64,000 nt of DNA. It comes from Adineta vaga (taxonomy: Eukaryota > Rotifera). The stretch's first letter is position 1, and every line of letters begins with the position of its first letter. The DNA lies in assembly GCA_021613535.1 (NCBI GenBank), contig CP075494.1:5332001-5396000 (forward strand), read 5' to 3'. Of the stretch, positions 38,003 to 48,264 are shown piece after piece. A program made the translations under genes and the position numbers. The notes beneath the pieces are model-generated. The model was not told the DNA's origin. It saw only the letters and a program-made list of their open reading frames with translations, and did no database searches.

Positions 38003-39742
38003 ATGGTAGGGTATAGAATTGAGAATCTTGATTCTATTTCACCATCGAATAAATGTCTTCATTGTTCATTCCTGCTGCGAGATCCTGTTCAATTGATTGA
38101 ATGTGCTCATCGTATTTGTCAATCATGTGCCAATACACAATCAGGGTAAGCTTATTCTAGTCAATAATTGTTTGTGTTCTATTCAGTTTGTTTTTCATAG
38201 GGAATTCATCATTTGTCCAGGATGCAAGCAAAAAACATCACGAAACAAAGTAAAAATGCTTAGTCGTTTCTTTTTGTATAAACACAGTTTTGCTTTTTCT
38301 ATTAGTTAAAACTCGATCGAGGTTGTATAAATGATATGCAAAAATTATCGATAGTTTGTTCACTTTGCGATTGGAATGGTTTATTCAAAAATTTTCAGGT
38401 AATATTCTATGCTTTATTTTTGAAGATTTCATTTCATTTGAATTTATTTTAAAGAATCACATGAAAGAAGCTCATTCAAATCCAATATGCGAATATTGTA
38501 ATGAACAATGTCTATGCGTCAATGATCTATATGAACATCTATTCTCTCATTGTCCACAAGTACCTGTAGACTGTTCTTTGAAAGCATTTGGCTGTCAGGA
38601 AAAGGTACAGAGAACAAATCTTTTCTTGTTTTGTAATAAATAGAAATCTTTTGATTTAGATTCGTCGTATCGATCTTTCTAATCATTATTTAACCGAACA
38701 ACATCAAAGAATTATAATCGATTTCATTGTTCAATGGGAAACGTCACTTTTTCGTTTAAGAAATAATCATGCGAATGCTTGTATCAGTCAAATAAACAAA
38801 ACCACGGATGCCCTATTCGCTACTGTTAAAACATTGAAAAATGATCAACAAAATTTACAAAACAAATTGACTGAACACGAATATAATCTAGAAATGATTC
38901 GACAAGATGTATTTAATCGTCGAAACTCTATTGAAGAGCAAGATAAGGATCTGGATATAATGGTAATAAATCAAGAAAATTCTAAAGAAGAAATTATATC
39001 AATGCAAGACAGTCTCAGTAGTACTGTATTATCTTATGATGGAACGTTGACATGGAAAATAACGGATGTTAAACAAAAAATAGGTTAGTAAATTAAATTT
39101 TGAAAAGTATCACTTCATTCATGTTTTATCACTTTTTGACTAAAATCTCTTGACTATTTATTTTAATCAACAACAAGCAATCTATCTAATATAACGTTCA
39201 TTTTAAACTCATCATTCTTTTTTTTTTAAATCTATTTAGAAGCAGCTAGATCTGATGTGGAGCGATCATTTTATTCACCACCTTTCTATTCGTCGCATTC
39301 CGGATACAAAATGTGTCTTCGTTTGTATCCCTATGGTGATGGTAATGCTCGACAAACTCATATGTCATTATATTTCGTTTTACTGCGTGGTGAATTCGAT
39401 GCTATTTTACACTTTCCATTTTGTTTCAACGTGATATTTCAACTACTCGATCAAACTGATGAAGGCAAACATATTTCCGATATACTTAAACCTGATATAC
39501 TATCGAATTGTTTAAAAAGGCCCCGGAGTGATATGAATGTTCCCAGTGGTATATCGACATTTGTTGCACTATCAATCCTCGAACAAGAAAATAATCCATA
39601 TATTCGTGATGATACTATGTTTATCAAAGCAATGGTTGATTTTATCAGCCTACCAAAAGAAATTATATCACCTGTAATGAATACTAGTTCAGGCTTACCG
39701 ATGACTATTCAGGACGCAAGCAGTGAAGATGAAATCGAATGA
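38003..39742 (+). CDS. TRAF-family protein (RING, zinc fingers, coiled coil, MATH)
   Basis: Six exons, 38003-38145, 38201-38249, 38306-38398, 38455-38604, 38660-39083 and 39240-39742; 453 residues. The RING finger is at about 18-60 (CLHCSFLL, CAHRICQSC, CPGCK). TRAF-type zinc fingers follow (CSLCDWNG, ICEYCNEQC, HCPQVPVDC), then a coiled coil (about 200-265). The TRAF-C/MATH domain starts at YDGTLTWKI near residue 270 and continues with SPPFYSSHSGYKMCLRLYPY and RDDTMFIKAMVD. Such adaptors couple receptors to ubiquitin signalling and NF-kB or JNK pathways. All family modules are present, so it is probably functional. Most introns are 55-56 bp; the last is 156 bp. Confidence 0.92.
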
Positions 39743-39849
39743 TTATTGTTTCAAATTCATAGTGTACACTACAGTTTAGATGTTTTTTAGTGCTTTTTAT
39801 TATATAAAAATAAAATAATATCTTTTCTTGTACGAAAAAAAATGAAGTC

Positions 39850-40734
39850 TTATTCTAGTTTTGTATGTGACGACGAAATATTAACACGATAGAACCATCG
39901 AGGATCAAATAGAAAGAAATGCATGGCAAGAATGCCTAATGTCAAATCAGTAAAATTAACAACCAATAAAACTCCAAGATGAAGAGCAAGAAAAGCAAGC
40001 CAATACGCTTTTCGAGTATGGTAGAAAAGCCCTAGAGGAAGAAATGTTATTTCAGCAATGAGTGATCCCCAAGTTGATATCTGAAGAATTAATGGATTTG
40101 CATTGAGTAAGTAATGACATAAAGCATTATCACGTGATAAAGGAGATCGTAGGACATGATGTAATGCACTACCATCAATCCAACTAGGTGATTGTAATTT
40201 ATGTAGACCACTAATTGTATAACCTAATGCATATAAAGTCCATCCACCCCAATATAACCATGGAAAAACTTGAGTGCTAAGTTCAAGTTTTTCTTCATCG
40301 TTGTTCTGTTGTTTCTTGATTTTGATTAAACTGAATGCTAATAGAAGTAGACCAACATAAGGAATGCCAGGATTTGAAATTAAAACATTTCGATTGAATA
40401 AACATGCCCAACCATACCATAAGACGAGCGCAACACACCGTGGAGCAAATATACGTAAGGCAAATACAACTGATAAGCACGATAAAATAATTAGAAATCC
40501 ACTTAGATATGTCGAAGAATGATCAATCCAATTAAGAATATTTGGAAAATATTCATACGTCGGACTCCATTGTGGATCAGCAATCATACCATCTCGACCA
40601 AATAATTCCGTAGCATGGGGTACTAATTGTGCAAAATGAATTGTTAGATAAAGACCAAAAAAGAATTCAAAGATTCGTAATTGACGTACAGTGTACCATC
40701 GTGTACATGTTGTTGATGACGTCGATAACGCCAT
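39850..40734 (-). CDS. HTTM-domain multipass membrane protein
   Basis: Intronless frame of 294 residues, ATG at 40734. It has several hydrophobic segments. The composition and the blocks RIFEFFFGLYLTIHFAQLVP, LFGRDGMI and GYTISGLHKLQSPSWIDGSA-LHHVL match the HTTM family, related to the membrane part of vitamin K-dependent gamma-carboxylase. HTTM proteins are mostly bacterial, and the family name refers to suspected horizontal transfer. The C-terminal enzymatic half of a gamma-carboxylase is absent. It is divergent from the hydroxylase gene with 357 bp between start codons. Its substrate is unknown; a role with membrane lipids is only suggested by the neighbour. Confidence 0.8.
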   Translation of the reverse strand: MALSTSSTTCTRWYTVRQLRIFEFFFGLYLTIHFAQLVPHATELFGRDGMIADPQWSPTYEYFPNILNWIDHSSTYLSGFLIILSCLSVVFALRIFAPRCVALVLWYGWACLFNRNVLISNPGIPYVGLLLLAFSLIKIKKQQNNDEEKLELSTQVFPWLYWGGWTLYALGYTISGLHKLQSPSWIDGSALHHVLRSPLSRDNALCHYLLNANPLILQISTWGSLIAEITFLPLGLFYHTRKAYWLAFLALHLGVLLVVNFTDLTLGILAMHFFLFDPRWFYRVNISSSHTKLE

Positions 40735-41091
40735 TATGAGAAGAAATCACAGAAAAATATAACGACAAAAATCTATATATTTTTATGTAGAAAACGAGTA
40801 GAAGTAATTTACGCAAATATGACTCATAGTGACATCACGCTTTTGCCACGACACATAAAAAAACATTTACCGTAGATACATTATGTCGAACAAAAAAAAC
40901 AACTGATGCAACATGCTATATTATTCATATTATTATTGCTTTTGTGACGCTGTTTTTGAAAAGAAATATGCCGTAATTATGGAGTAAATATTGATGGTTT
41001 GAAAGCATACATAATCTTCACTTATTTACTATATGATAAACTTTGTTTCAGATTTTAATCTATTTCTAGTATTTAATCAGACGAAGACAAA
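40735..41091. promoter_or_regulatory. Shared divergent promoter region (HTTM / hydroxylase)
   Basis: 357 bp between two start codons facing away from each other. It ends with TTTCAG at 41046-41051, a possible trans-splice acceptor for the hydroxylase mRNA. No TATA box stands out. Confidence 0.45.
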
Positions 41092-42399
41092 ATGATCATT
41101 GGATTATTAATTATCGTTTTTGGACTTGCATGTCTTATGATACTCGAACGTCTTTTTCCAGATCAGCCATTAGTTTACGTACCTGGCTGGTGGAAACGTG
41201 TTTTATTGATCAATATCTATCAATTGATAGTTGTTGTGGTCGGTACTTATACTTGGGAAACATGGTTACCTGATGCTCATCTATTTCAATTACGTGCATA
41301 TGTTTCTCCAGTGATGGGTGGTATAATTGCTTATTTAATTCATACATGGGTCTTTTATTGGTTCCATCGTGCTCGACATAATGTTTACTTTTTATGGTTA
41401 TGGTTTCATCAATTCCATCATAGTGCACAACGTATTGAAGCAATTACATCTTTCTACAAAGCACCTCAAGAAATTCTTGTTGATTCGATTATTATGACAG
41501 TCCTACTCTATCCAGTACTTGGTCTTTCTCGAGATTCCAGTATTTGGCTAGCTGCATTCGCTGCATTTGGTGAATATGTTTATCATATGAATATCAAGAC
41601 ACCACAATGGATTGGCTACTTTTTTCAACGTCCTGAAGCTCATCGTATTCATCATTTGCGAAATAAACGTGATCATAGTAAAAATTATGGTGATCTACCA
41701 ATATGGGATATTCTAGGTGGTACATTTGAGAATCCAGAGAGAATGGATCGACCAACAGGCTTTGTGCCTGAAACAGAAAGCCGAGTAATGGATATGATTT
41801 GTGGTCGTGATGTACTTTTAGAAGGCAAACGAAAGACACGACAGGTTTATAAACAACGATATACATATGCTAGTATCATTGCCATATTATGGATTATTCT
41901 TGGACTTGGACAATCGATTGGTTATGTTTTTAACATGTCCAAAGTACGTGGTCTTAGTTTTGCTACAGTTGCTTCTCCATTACCTCTGGTTTTTTCTGTT
42001 GCTCCCAATGGAATGGAAACTTTTTCGACTAGTTTTCGTCTTCAAGTATTTGAACGATTAGAGAAAGAATGTGAACAGAATACAGAATGTAATAACGAGC
42101 AGCTTGTACAAGATACTGTATTGACACCACAACTTTATGGTACACTCAATGATAAACCATATAATTTACGAAATGCATATGGTGTTCTATTTTCTCATGG
42201 ACCTTTCTTTCAAGATGAAAAGACCATTGCTCTCCGTGATCGTGTTTTAAAACATAGCCTTTGTAATGGTGGTCCTCTAGCACGTGCTTTTCATTTACCA
42301 ACAAATACAAGTCGTATTGTTGTACAAGTACATTCGAATACTCAAAGTAAACGATTGAATCATCAAACTGATTGGACAATGTATATTATTTGTAAATAG
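41092..42399 (+). CDS. Fatty-acid hydroxylase / sterol desaturase family protein with extra C-terminal domain
   Basis: Intronless, 435 residues. The di-iron histidine clusters of the family are complete: HTWVFYWFHRARH (84-96), HQFHH (106-110) and HRIHH (184-188), set among membrane segments. Such enzymes hydroxylate or desaturate lipids or sterols in the ER. After about residue 280 comes an added region of about 150 residues (SPLPLVFSVAPNG, ETFSTSFRLQVF, NLRNAYGVLFSHGP) with no family I can name. It ends without further membrane segments. Lack of introns contrasts with the split genes around and fits either transfer from a microbe or a retro-copy. Confidence 0.87.
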   Translation: MIIGLLIIVFGLACLMILERLFPDQPLVYVPGWWKRVLLINIYQLIVVVVGTYTWETWLPDAHLFQLRAYVSPVMGGIIAYLIHTWVFYWFHRARHNVYFLWLWFHQFHHSAQRIEAITSFYKAPQEILVDSIIMTVLLYPVLGLSRDSSIWLAAFAAFGEYVYHMNIKTPQWIGYFFQRPEAHRIHHLRNKRDHSKNYGDLPIWDILGGTFENPERMDRPTGFVPETESRVMDMICGRDVLLEGKRKTRQVYKQRYTYASIIAILWIILGLGQSIGYVFNMSKVRGLSFATVASPLPLVFSVAPNGMETFSTSFRLQVFERLEKECEQNTECNNEQLVQDTVLTPQLYGTLNDKPYNLRNAYGVLFSHGPFFQDEKTIALRDRVLKHSLCNGGPLARAFHLPTNTSRIVVQVHSNTQSKRLNHQTDWTMYIICK

Positions 42400-42651
42400 A
42401 TGGTTCTCATTTTTTATTTGTGCATTGTACTACTACTATAATCACGAAAGACAATGTAAAACTATATGAGTATTTAGATAATTTCATTTTTTTCCCTTCC
42501 CATTGTGATAATAAGAAGAAACTTAGAGAATATTTATTCTTTATTTTTTATGTATATATAAAGAAAAGGACTGAAAAGACTAATAGTGTTTTACATTGAA
42601 TATAAGACAGAAAAAAAGAAAGAAAGTGAGAACAATCAATAATGAACTGTT

Positions 42652-43416
42652 TTAAACGATATCATGAATCAAAGGTACATCTTTGCCCGTCTTTTCATTG
42701 ATAACTTCTTTTGTATCTACGTTGCTGAGTTTTTCTTTTTTGATTTCTACTTCTTGAGATGATTTCATATTCTTTAATCGTGGATAAACATGAAAAAAGA
42801 AATATAAATAAATCATCGTTTGCATACAACCACCGAAGAACGCGATCGGTTCCAAAATATTTTCGTTATAATAACGATAAATCCAATTGGCAATATAAAG
42901 TGCTCGATACGTTCCTAACATCGACATATAAAATAATATTGTTGTATTCACAGTACCTTGTTTATATGTTAAATTCATTTGAGGGATAATTGCGAGCATT
43001 TCCAAGAAGATCGAAAATCGCCAGAAGAATTCTTTATCAAATTGCCCAATATTTTCCAAAAAGCATGTTATCCAGGCAAGAATATGTGCAAGAATGAGAT
43101 AAGCAAAGATTGGCAATGTATTGATTAATTTATCCCGAGTATGACGAAACACACCGTAGATAAGAATGAGAATCAAATAATGTGATACAAGATAATAAAT
43201 TTTGAAGATTGTATTGTACGCAGAAACACCTTCAAACTGATATGAATAGAATGGATATAAATCCAAATACCGGCACGTAAATGTAATCGCATAGAGCATT
43301 ACGGTTATACCAGAAACCGAGTGGCATGAACGATTTTTAATTATTTGATAAAATAGTAATAAAATCGCTGCTCCATGAATAAGATCAGCAACCAAACGAT
43401 ATTCAGTGAGAGGCAT
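42652..43416 (-). CDS. ER lumen protein-retaining (KDEL) receptor-like
   Basis: Intronless, 254 residues, ATG at 43416. Seven hydrophobic segments. Family blocks are RLVADLIHGAAILLLFYQI, NRSCHSVSG, FTCRYLDL, FSIFLEMLAIIPQM and YRALYIANWIYRYY. These match ERD2/KDELR receptors, which return ER proteins from the Golgi. It is about 40 residues longer than human KDELR (212). The extra length is a charged tail (residues about 218-254) and an insert after RYLDL. The divergence and missing introns suggest an extra copy rather than the main receptor; whether it keeps KDEL specificity is unknown. Confidence 0.85.
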   Translation of the reverse strand: MPLTEYRLVADLIHGAAILLLFYQIIKNRSCHSVSGITVMLYAITFTCRYLDLYPFYSYQFEGVSAYNTIFKIYYLVSHYLILILIYGVFRHTRDKLINTLPIFAYLILAHILAWITCFLENIGQFDKEFFWRFSIFLEMLAIIPQMNLTYKQGTVNTTILFYMSMLGTYRALYIANWIYRYYNENILEPIAFFGGCMQTMIYLYFFFHVYPRLKNMKSSQEVEIKKEKLSNVDTKEVINEKTGKDVPLIHDIV

Positions 43417-43971
43417 GATTTCGTTTTATTTTATGTTAAACTGATGTGTGTGTACGAGAGAAAAACATGATCATCATTGAATTGAAAACAAGAAAGAACG
43501 CAAAAAAACGCAACGGATCATGAAATACTTTGCTGTCAATTAAAATAAATGAATATTTTTATTCGTATAATATCATGCCAATCATACGTTTAAAGATAAA
43601 ATTTCTTCAAAAACTGTATCAGCTACTCTTAGTTAAACATCAGTAATTATAGAATATGAAATTTTTACGAATTCATAATAGATGTCACTGAATACTCACG
43701 TTTTGCTTTAACAGTTATTAATCACAAAAGATTTTTCATTGCGTATGTATATGAGATGCGATCACCATTATTTTTTCTTTGATATAATAATCAAAGGAAG
43801 TTAATTAAAATTAAAGAAAATATCAAATGGAGCATATAATGAAATTGATGACAAAAATGAGTTTTGATTGATAATAACGGAAAGTTGATTTTCTACTTTA
43901 TCAGAGAAAACCATTACACTATCATTTCTTTGAAGTCTTGCGTACTCAGTAGTCGTTCATTTTTTCTAGAT
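43417..43971. other. Divergent intergenic region
   Basis: 555 bp between the KDEL-receptor-like start and the MetE-like start. It ends in TTTTTTCTAG at 43961-43970, one base before the MetE-like ATG. That is a strong acceptor-like site that may receive a spliced leader. Confidence 0.5.
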
Positions 43972-45258
43972 ATGGCTAAACATCAAGATAATTGGGTAAG
44001 ATAAATCATCTATAGAATAAACACAATGAATTTTTTTGTTTTATTTTAGGTAACTATTCCAAGTGAATTAATTGGTTCAATACCTCGTTCAGCTGAATTA
44101 GTTGAAGCACAACGAACGTGCAAAGATGGCGAATTAACCAGAGATCAATTAGCACTTTTACAAGAAAAAGATTTACAAACTGTTCTTTTCGAATTAGAAC
44201 AAACGGGTTCAATACAATTAACAGATGGTGAATTATCAAAACCATCATTTTTCAGTTATTCTGTATGTTATCTTTCCTCATATCTCTAATGGATTGATAA
44301 AAAAATCTTTTGTTATATAGATCTACGAATTAGCTCAATATAAATTTTCTTTTGATGAACGAAATCTTCCTACTATTACGGATGTTCATGGTCATCAACG
44401 TTCATTTCCTCAACTTATCAATGCACCATTTTGTTATGGTACATTTGCTGTTGAATATTTACGTACAGCACAAAAATATACTAAACATCCATTAAAACAA
44501 GCAATCATTGCTCCCTCAGCATTATCACTTGTTTATATGAATGAAACAATTGAACATTATTCAAGAGAAGATTTTCTTAATGATTTAATCAACGAAGCTG
44601 AAAAAGATGTTCGCCGATGTTTAAAAGCTGGTGCCGATAAAGTTCAATTAGATTTTGCTAAAACTGAATTAACTTTAAAAATAGATTCAAATGGAAACTT
44701 ATTAAAAGAATCTATTGAGATTAATAACCGAATGCTAGATCGTTTCAGTTCAGAAGAACAAAAGAAACTAGGAGTTCATGTTTGTTCAGGTTAGTTCCAT
44801 ATTCTCGTCATGAACATCAATATTATCGTTTGTTTTTCATTTCGTTTTCAGCTAATGAAAACGAAAAAAGTCAATCATCTCATGATATTGATTATTTAGA
44901 AGTTTTAGAAGAAGTTTTTCAGTTACATTTAAACAATTTTTATATACAATTATCATCGGAGACAGATCCAGAAAAGATTCTTTCACTTATTGGTCGACTT
45001 ATTCAACCACACCAACGTGTATTTATCGGTGTGATCAATCCAACAAGTCAACGTGTTGAAACAGTTGAAGAAGTTCGAGATATTGTTCTCAAAGCATCAA
45101 GATATATTCCAATGGATCAATTGGGTACAACTGATGATTGCGGTTTTGCTCCATATAATGATGTAGAATCGATTTCAAGAGAAAAATGTTATGAAAAGAT
45201 TCGAGCAAGAATCGAAGGTACAAAATTAGCTGAAGAAATCTTAAATCAACTATTATAA
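43972..45258 (+). CDS. MetE-type (cobalamin-independent) methionine synthase C-terminal domain protein
   Basis: Four exons, 43972-43995, 44050-44262, 44321-44789 and 44852-45258, with introns of 54-62 bp; 370 residues. It matches the stand-alone MetE C-terminal domain (UROD/MetE-like barrel). The start block is ELIGSIPRSAELVEAQ, then LTDGELSKPSFFSY. Zinc and thiol ligands are in place: His232 and Cys234 in GVHVCSG, and Cys at about 332 in TTDDCGFAP. The full enzyme has an N-terminal duplicate that is missing here, as in the short archaeal and fungal forms. Animals normally make methionine with B12-dependent MetH, so this family points to gain from a non-animal source followed by intron acquisition. 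Exact methyl donor and acceptor unknown. Confidence 0.87.
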
Positions 45259-45530
45259 GAACAGAACAACTTCTTCTTCTTATTGTTCGTAGTAGTTTTG
45301 AAAAGCATGTAGTTGTAGTTCGAATTTCAAAAATTAATTCATTCGATTGAAAACAATATAAACTCCATCTTTCGTTGAGAATGTTGCGGTAACCAATCGT
45401 TGTTACCTTTTTCTATCCGTTGGTAGACCATGAGTAATGAATAGATATTGTCTTTTGACTATAGAAATACGAGAAATATTATAATTATGTATGCATGCTT
45501 CAAAAAGAAAAATATAATCGATCGATAACA

Positions 45531-46192
45531 ATGCAAGTACGTAATTTTGGACAGTGCACTCAATGGTTGTTTCTTCTCATTGTATTCATTACGAGTATTG
45601 TTCAAATCACAGCGAAAGATTACTATCAAATCTTAGGAGTAAAACGAAATGTTAGTGAAAGAGAAATTAAACGACAATTTCATAAACTTGGTATGAAAAA
45701 TTCTTTTTTTTCATAATCATACATTACAGTCTTTGCTTTTTGTTAGCTTTGAAATATCATCCTGATAAAAATAAAGATCCGGATGCGGCAACTAGATTTC
45801 AAACGATGACAGAAGCTTACGATGTTTTAAGCGATTCTAATAAACGTCAATTATATGATTCTCAAGGTCATGAATCATTTCAATCCTATCGAAAACATGG
45901 TGAAAATGATTATTCGAAATTTGTCTTTGATACAGACAAGATTCTGAAAGAATTTGATGAATCTATCTCACAAATTAAACATCAATTTCAAAAAATGTAT
46001 AGCGAAACGTACGAACAAATTCGCGAACAGACACAAAATATTGATGCTTTGTTCAAGAATTATCCTGAAATGAATGGACAATTCGATTTAAATAATCTCA
46101 TCAAGGAAGGATTGAATAATTTAAAAGTGAATTTTTTTAAAAAGAATAATCAACAACATTGTAAAATGTCTATGGATGAACAATGTATTTAG
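45531..46192 (+). CDS. ER-type J-domain co-chaperone, DNAJB9/ERdj4-like
   Basis: Two exons, 45531-45690 and 45747-46192, with a 56-bp intron; 201 residues. The start at 45531 is preferred because a hydrophobic signal-anchor ([17 protein letters not shown]) follows at once; an in-frame ATG at 45495 would add 12 residues. The J domain begins [19 protein letters not shown] and contains the HPD tripeptide ([17 protein letters not shown]). It thus can stimulate Hsp70, most likely BiP in the ER lumen. The C-terminal half is helical and ends with two cysteines, as in ERdj4. No Gly/Phe or zinc-finger domain. Confidence 0.88.
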
Positions 46193-46325
46193 GCTGCGAA
46201 GTTTTTTTTTCTTATATTTTTATTTCAAATTGAATTTGTTGAAAACTTTGTGCGTTTATAAGGAATAAAAAGGACACAAAATATTCGAGAAAAGTATTAG
46301 TTTAGATGAAGGAAACATTTGGATC

Positions 46326-47184
46326 TTAGTTTCGATTGACAACACGTAAATCAGAATCATTGGCATCATCTTGTATTGGATTTCTATCAGGTATCTCTGG
46401 TTGACGAGCTGGTTGTTCATTATCACGATTGTTCTTGTCTTTTCCACGACCTTTATTACCTTTATTTCTATTGCTAAATTTATCATCGTAATCTTCGTCA
46501 CTAAAATCATCTTTTCGATCGTTTGGTTTTCTATGACGGTGACGTTTATGATCATGATGGCGATGATGATGACGACCATGTTTTCGGAAATTTTTGCAAC
46601 CAGGATGATGTTTTCCATGCTTTCGACAAGGTGGATGATCTCTCCAATGTTTGTGTTTGTTCATATGTTTATCATTCTTCCCATGTTTTCCTTTTCGATC
46701 TCTTGATGGTCGGAATTCATCCGAATCGTCATCATCATCATCATCATAATGTCGATCTTTGGATTTCTTTCGATCCGGTGCATTATTTCGATCTTTCTTT
46801 CGATCTCGTCGATTGGAATTATCACCTTCGTCTTCAAAATTTTCATCGTTATTTCGATCAAAAGGTCTCTTCCTATCAGGAACATTTTTACGATTTCGAC
46901 GATCGTCATCAGCATTCACATCGTCGGTATTGGTATTACGATCACGATTTCCAGTATCATCTATTTCAAAATTTTCATCATTTTGATTGTTTTGTAAAGC
47001 ACCTGAACGTCGTGCTGGTTTTACTTTCTGTTGAGCGCTCACTATACAAAAGAAACAACATTATTCATGGTAAACAAGGATTTTTATCATAGAATACAAT
47101 TGTGAAATTCTTACCTGTTGATAAAACAGTTATCCATACGAAGAATACAAGTAAAAGCAATAACGATGAAGAGAAAATTTTCAT
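46326..47184 (-). CDS. Secreted His/Lys/Asp-rich low-complexity protein
   Basis: Two exons, 47184-47115 and 47041-46326, with a 73-bp intron; 261 residues. Exon 1 is almost exactly a signal peptide (KIFSSSLLLLLVFFVWITVL). The rest is extremely polar. First comes an Arg/Asp/Asn-rich part with repeats of the type NDENF and RDRKKDR-N-APDRK, then an Asp run (YDDDDDDDSDE). A His-rich basic part follows with two cysteines (CRKHGKHHPGC, RHHHRHHDHKRHRHRK), then an acidic-basic tail. No known domain. Metal binding, extracellular matrix or a protective role in drying are possible; none is shown. Converges on the ER J-protein gene, 133 bp apart. Confidence 0.75.
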
Positions 47185-48264
47185 CGTAATAAAATATTCT
47201 CTCTTTTCGTTTGTATGTAGAATATTTTGTCTCAATTATATTAATACCAAACATTGGTATTTTATCAGTTGGATCAGTTACTTTTCTTTTGATTTCTAAT
47301 CGAAAAGAGATAGCAACAAAGGTTATAGAATGTGATCTTTTTATACCATCTAAATCCAAATCATTAGAAAAGAATGAAATAATATACCTTTATCTGTAAA
47401 TGCACTCGATATTTGATTTCATATTGAAAAGAGAATTTTCAAAAGATATTTATGAAGAGTATGTTTCCATCAAGTGTAACAAAATCGTCAATGAGAAAAG
47501 AAATACGAAAGATTGTTTTCCAGCTTTCGCGCTAAGTGTTTAAAATAAATATCAAAGTGTTCCAGACATGCCGCTATAGTATACATTTCCTGAGTCATAG
47601 TCAAACATTTTGGAGTAAGTCGACGAATTAAAAGAATAAAAAGCTACATCATATATAATATTCGTATTGTAAATCGAAGCACATGTCTGTCGGAAGTAAC
47701 GATAAACTCGTAAGTAGTTTCATTAAAATGAATAGTAATTAAAATTTCAAATTCTTCTCCTCGATTCATAGTGCATTTATATTGAACGAAACGTGAGACA
47801 ATCGAGAATCGTATACAAACACGTCAATTGATTGATAATATTGTCATAGGTTATAGTAATAGAATGAAGCTGAACTCAAAGGAACGACTTACTACGAACT
47901 TGAATCTATGTTAGTACGAATTCATTTGCGACTCAGGTAACACGAAGTAACATGAACAGATGATTATATTCTTCAAGCGATCGCTTTCGTCAACGAGATG
48001 AAATAATTCTGCAATCAAAGAGTAGTCACGACATTGGAAGTAGTTTAAAATTAACTGTTAAAGTTCTATTAAAGTTGATTAAGAAACAAGCGGCTTATCT
48101 TGTTCTATATTATGAATGTTCGAAAACATATGGTTATAGAATCCAATCACATTTATAAAATTCTTTTTCGATTGAAAAGATGCCAAATTCATTCACTGTA
48201 CAATCGTGACTATCATTTTAAATGACTACACGTATCTTCAATAATTCATTTTACTTCATAGTTA
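47185..48264. other. Intergenic, nothing clearly recognised
   Basis: About 1.1 kb. It lies upstream of the His-rich gene on one side and of a gene relic on the other. Parts may be more decayed sequence of the same relic, but I could not align them by eye. Confidence 0.4.

Noticed and set aside
39850-45258. Bacterial contamination as source of the HTTM, hydroxylase and MetE-like genes
   Set aside because: They are embedded between animal genes in one contiguous sequence, share its base composition, and the MetE-like gene has introns of the local type.
46371-47092. Several ORFs antisense to or in other frames of the His-rich gene
   Set aside because: Products of the GAT/CAT-rich repeats; only the minus frame at 46326-47041 joins to a signal-peptide exon.
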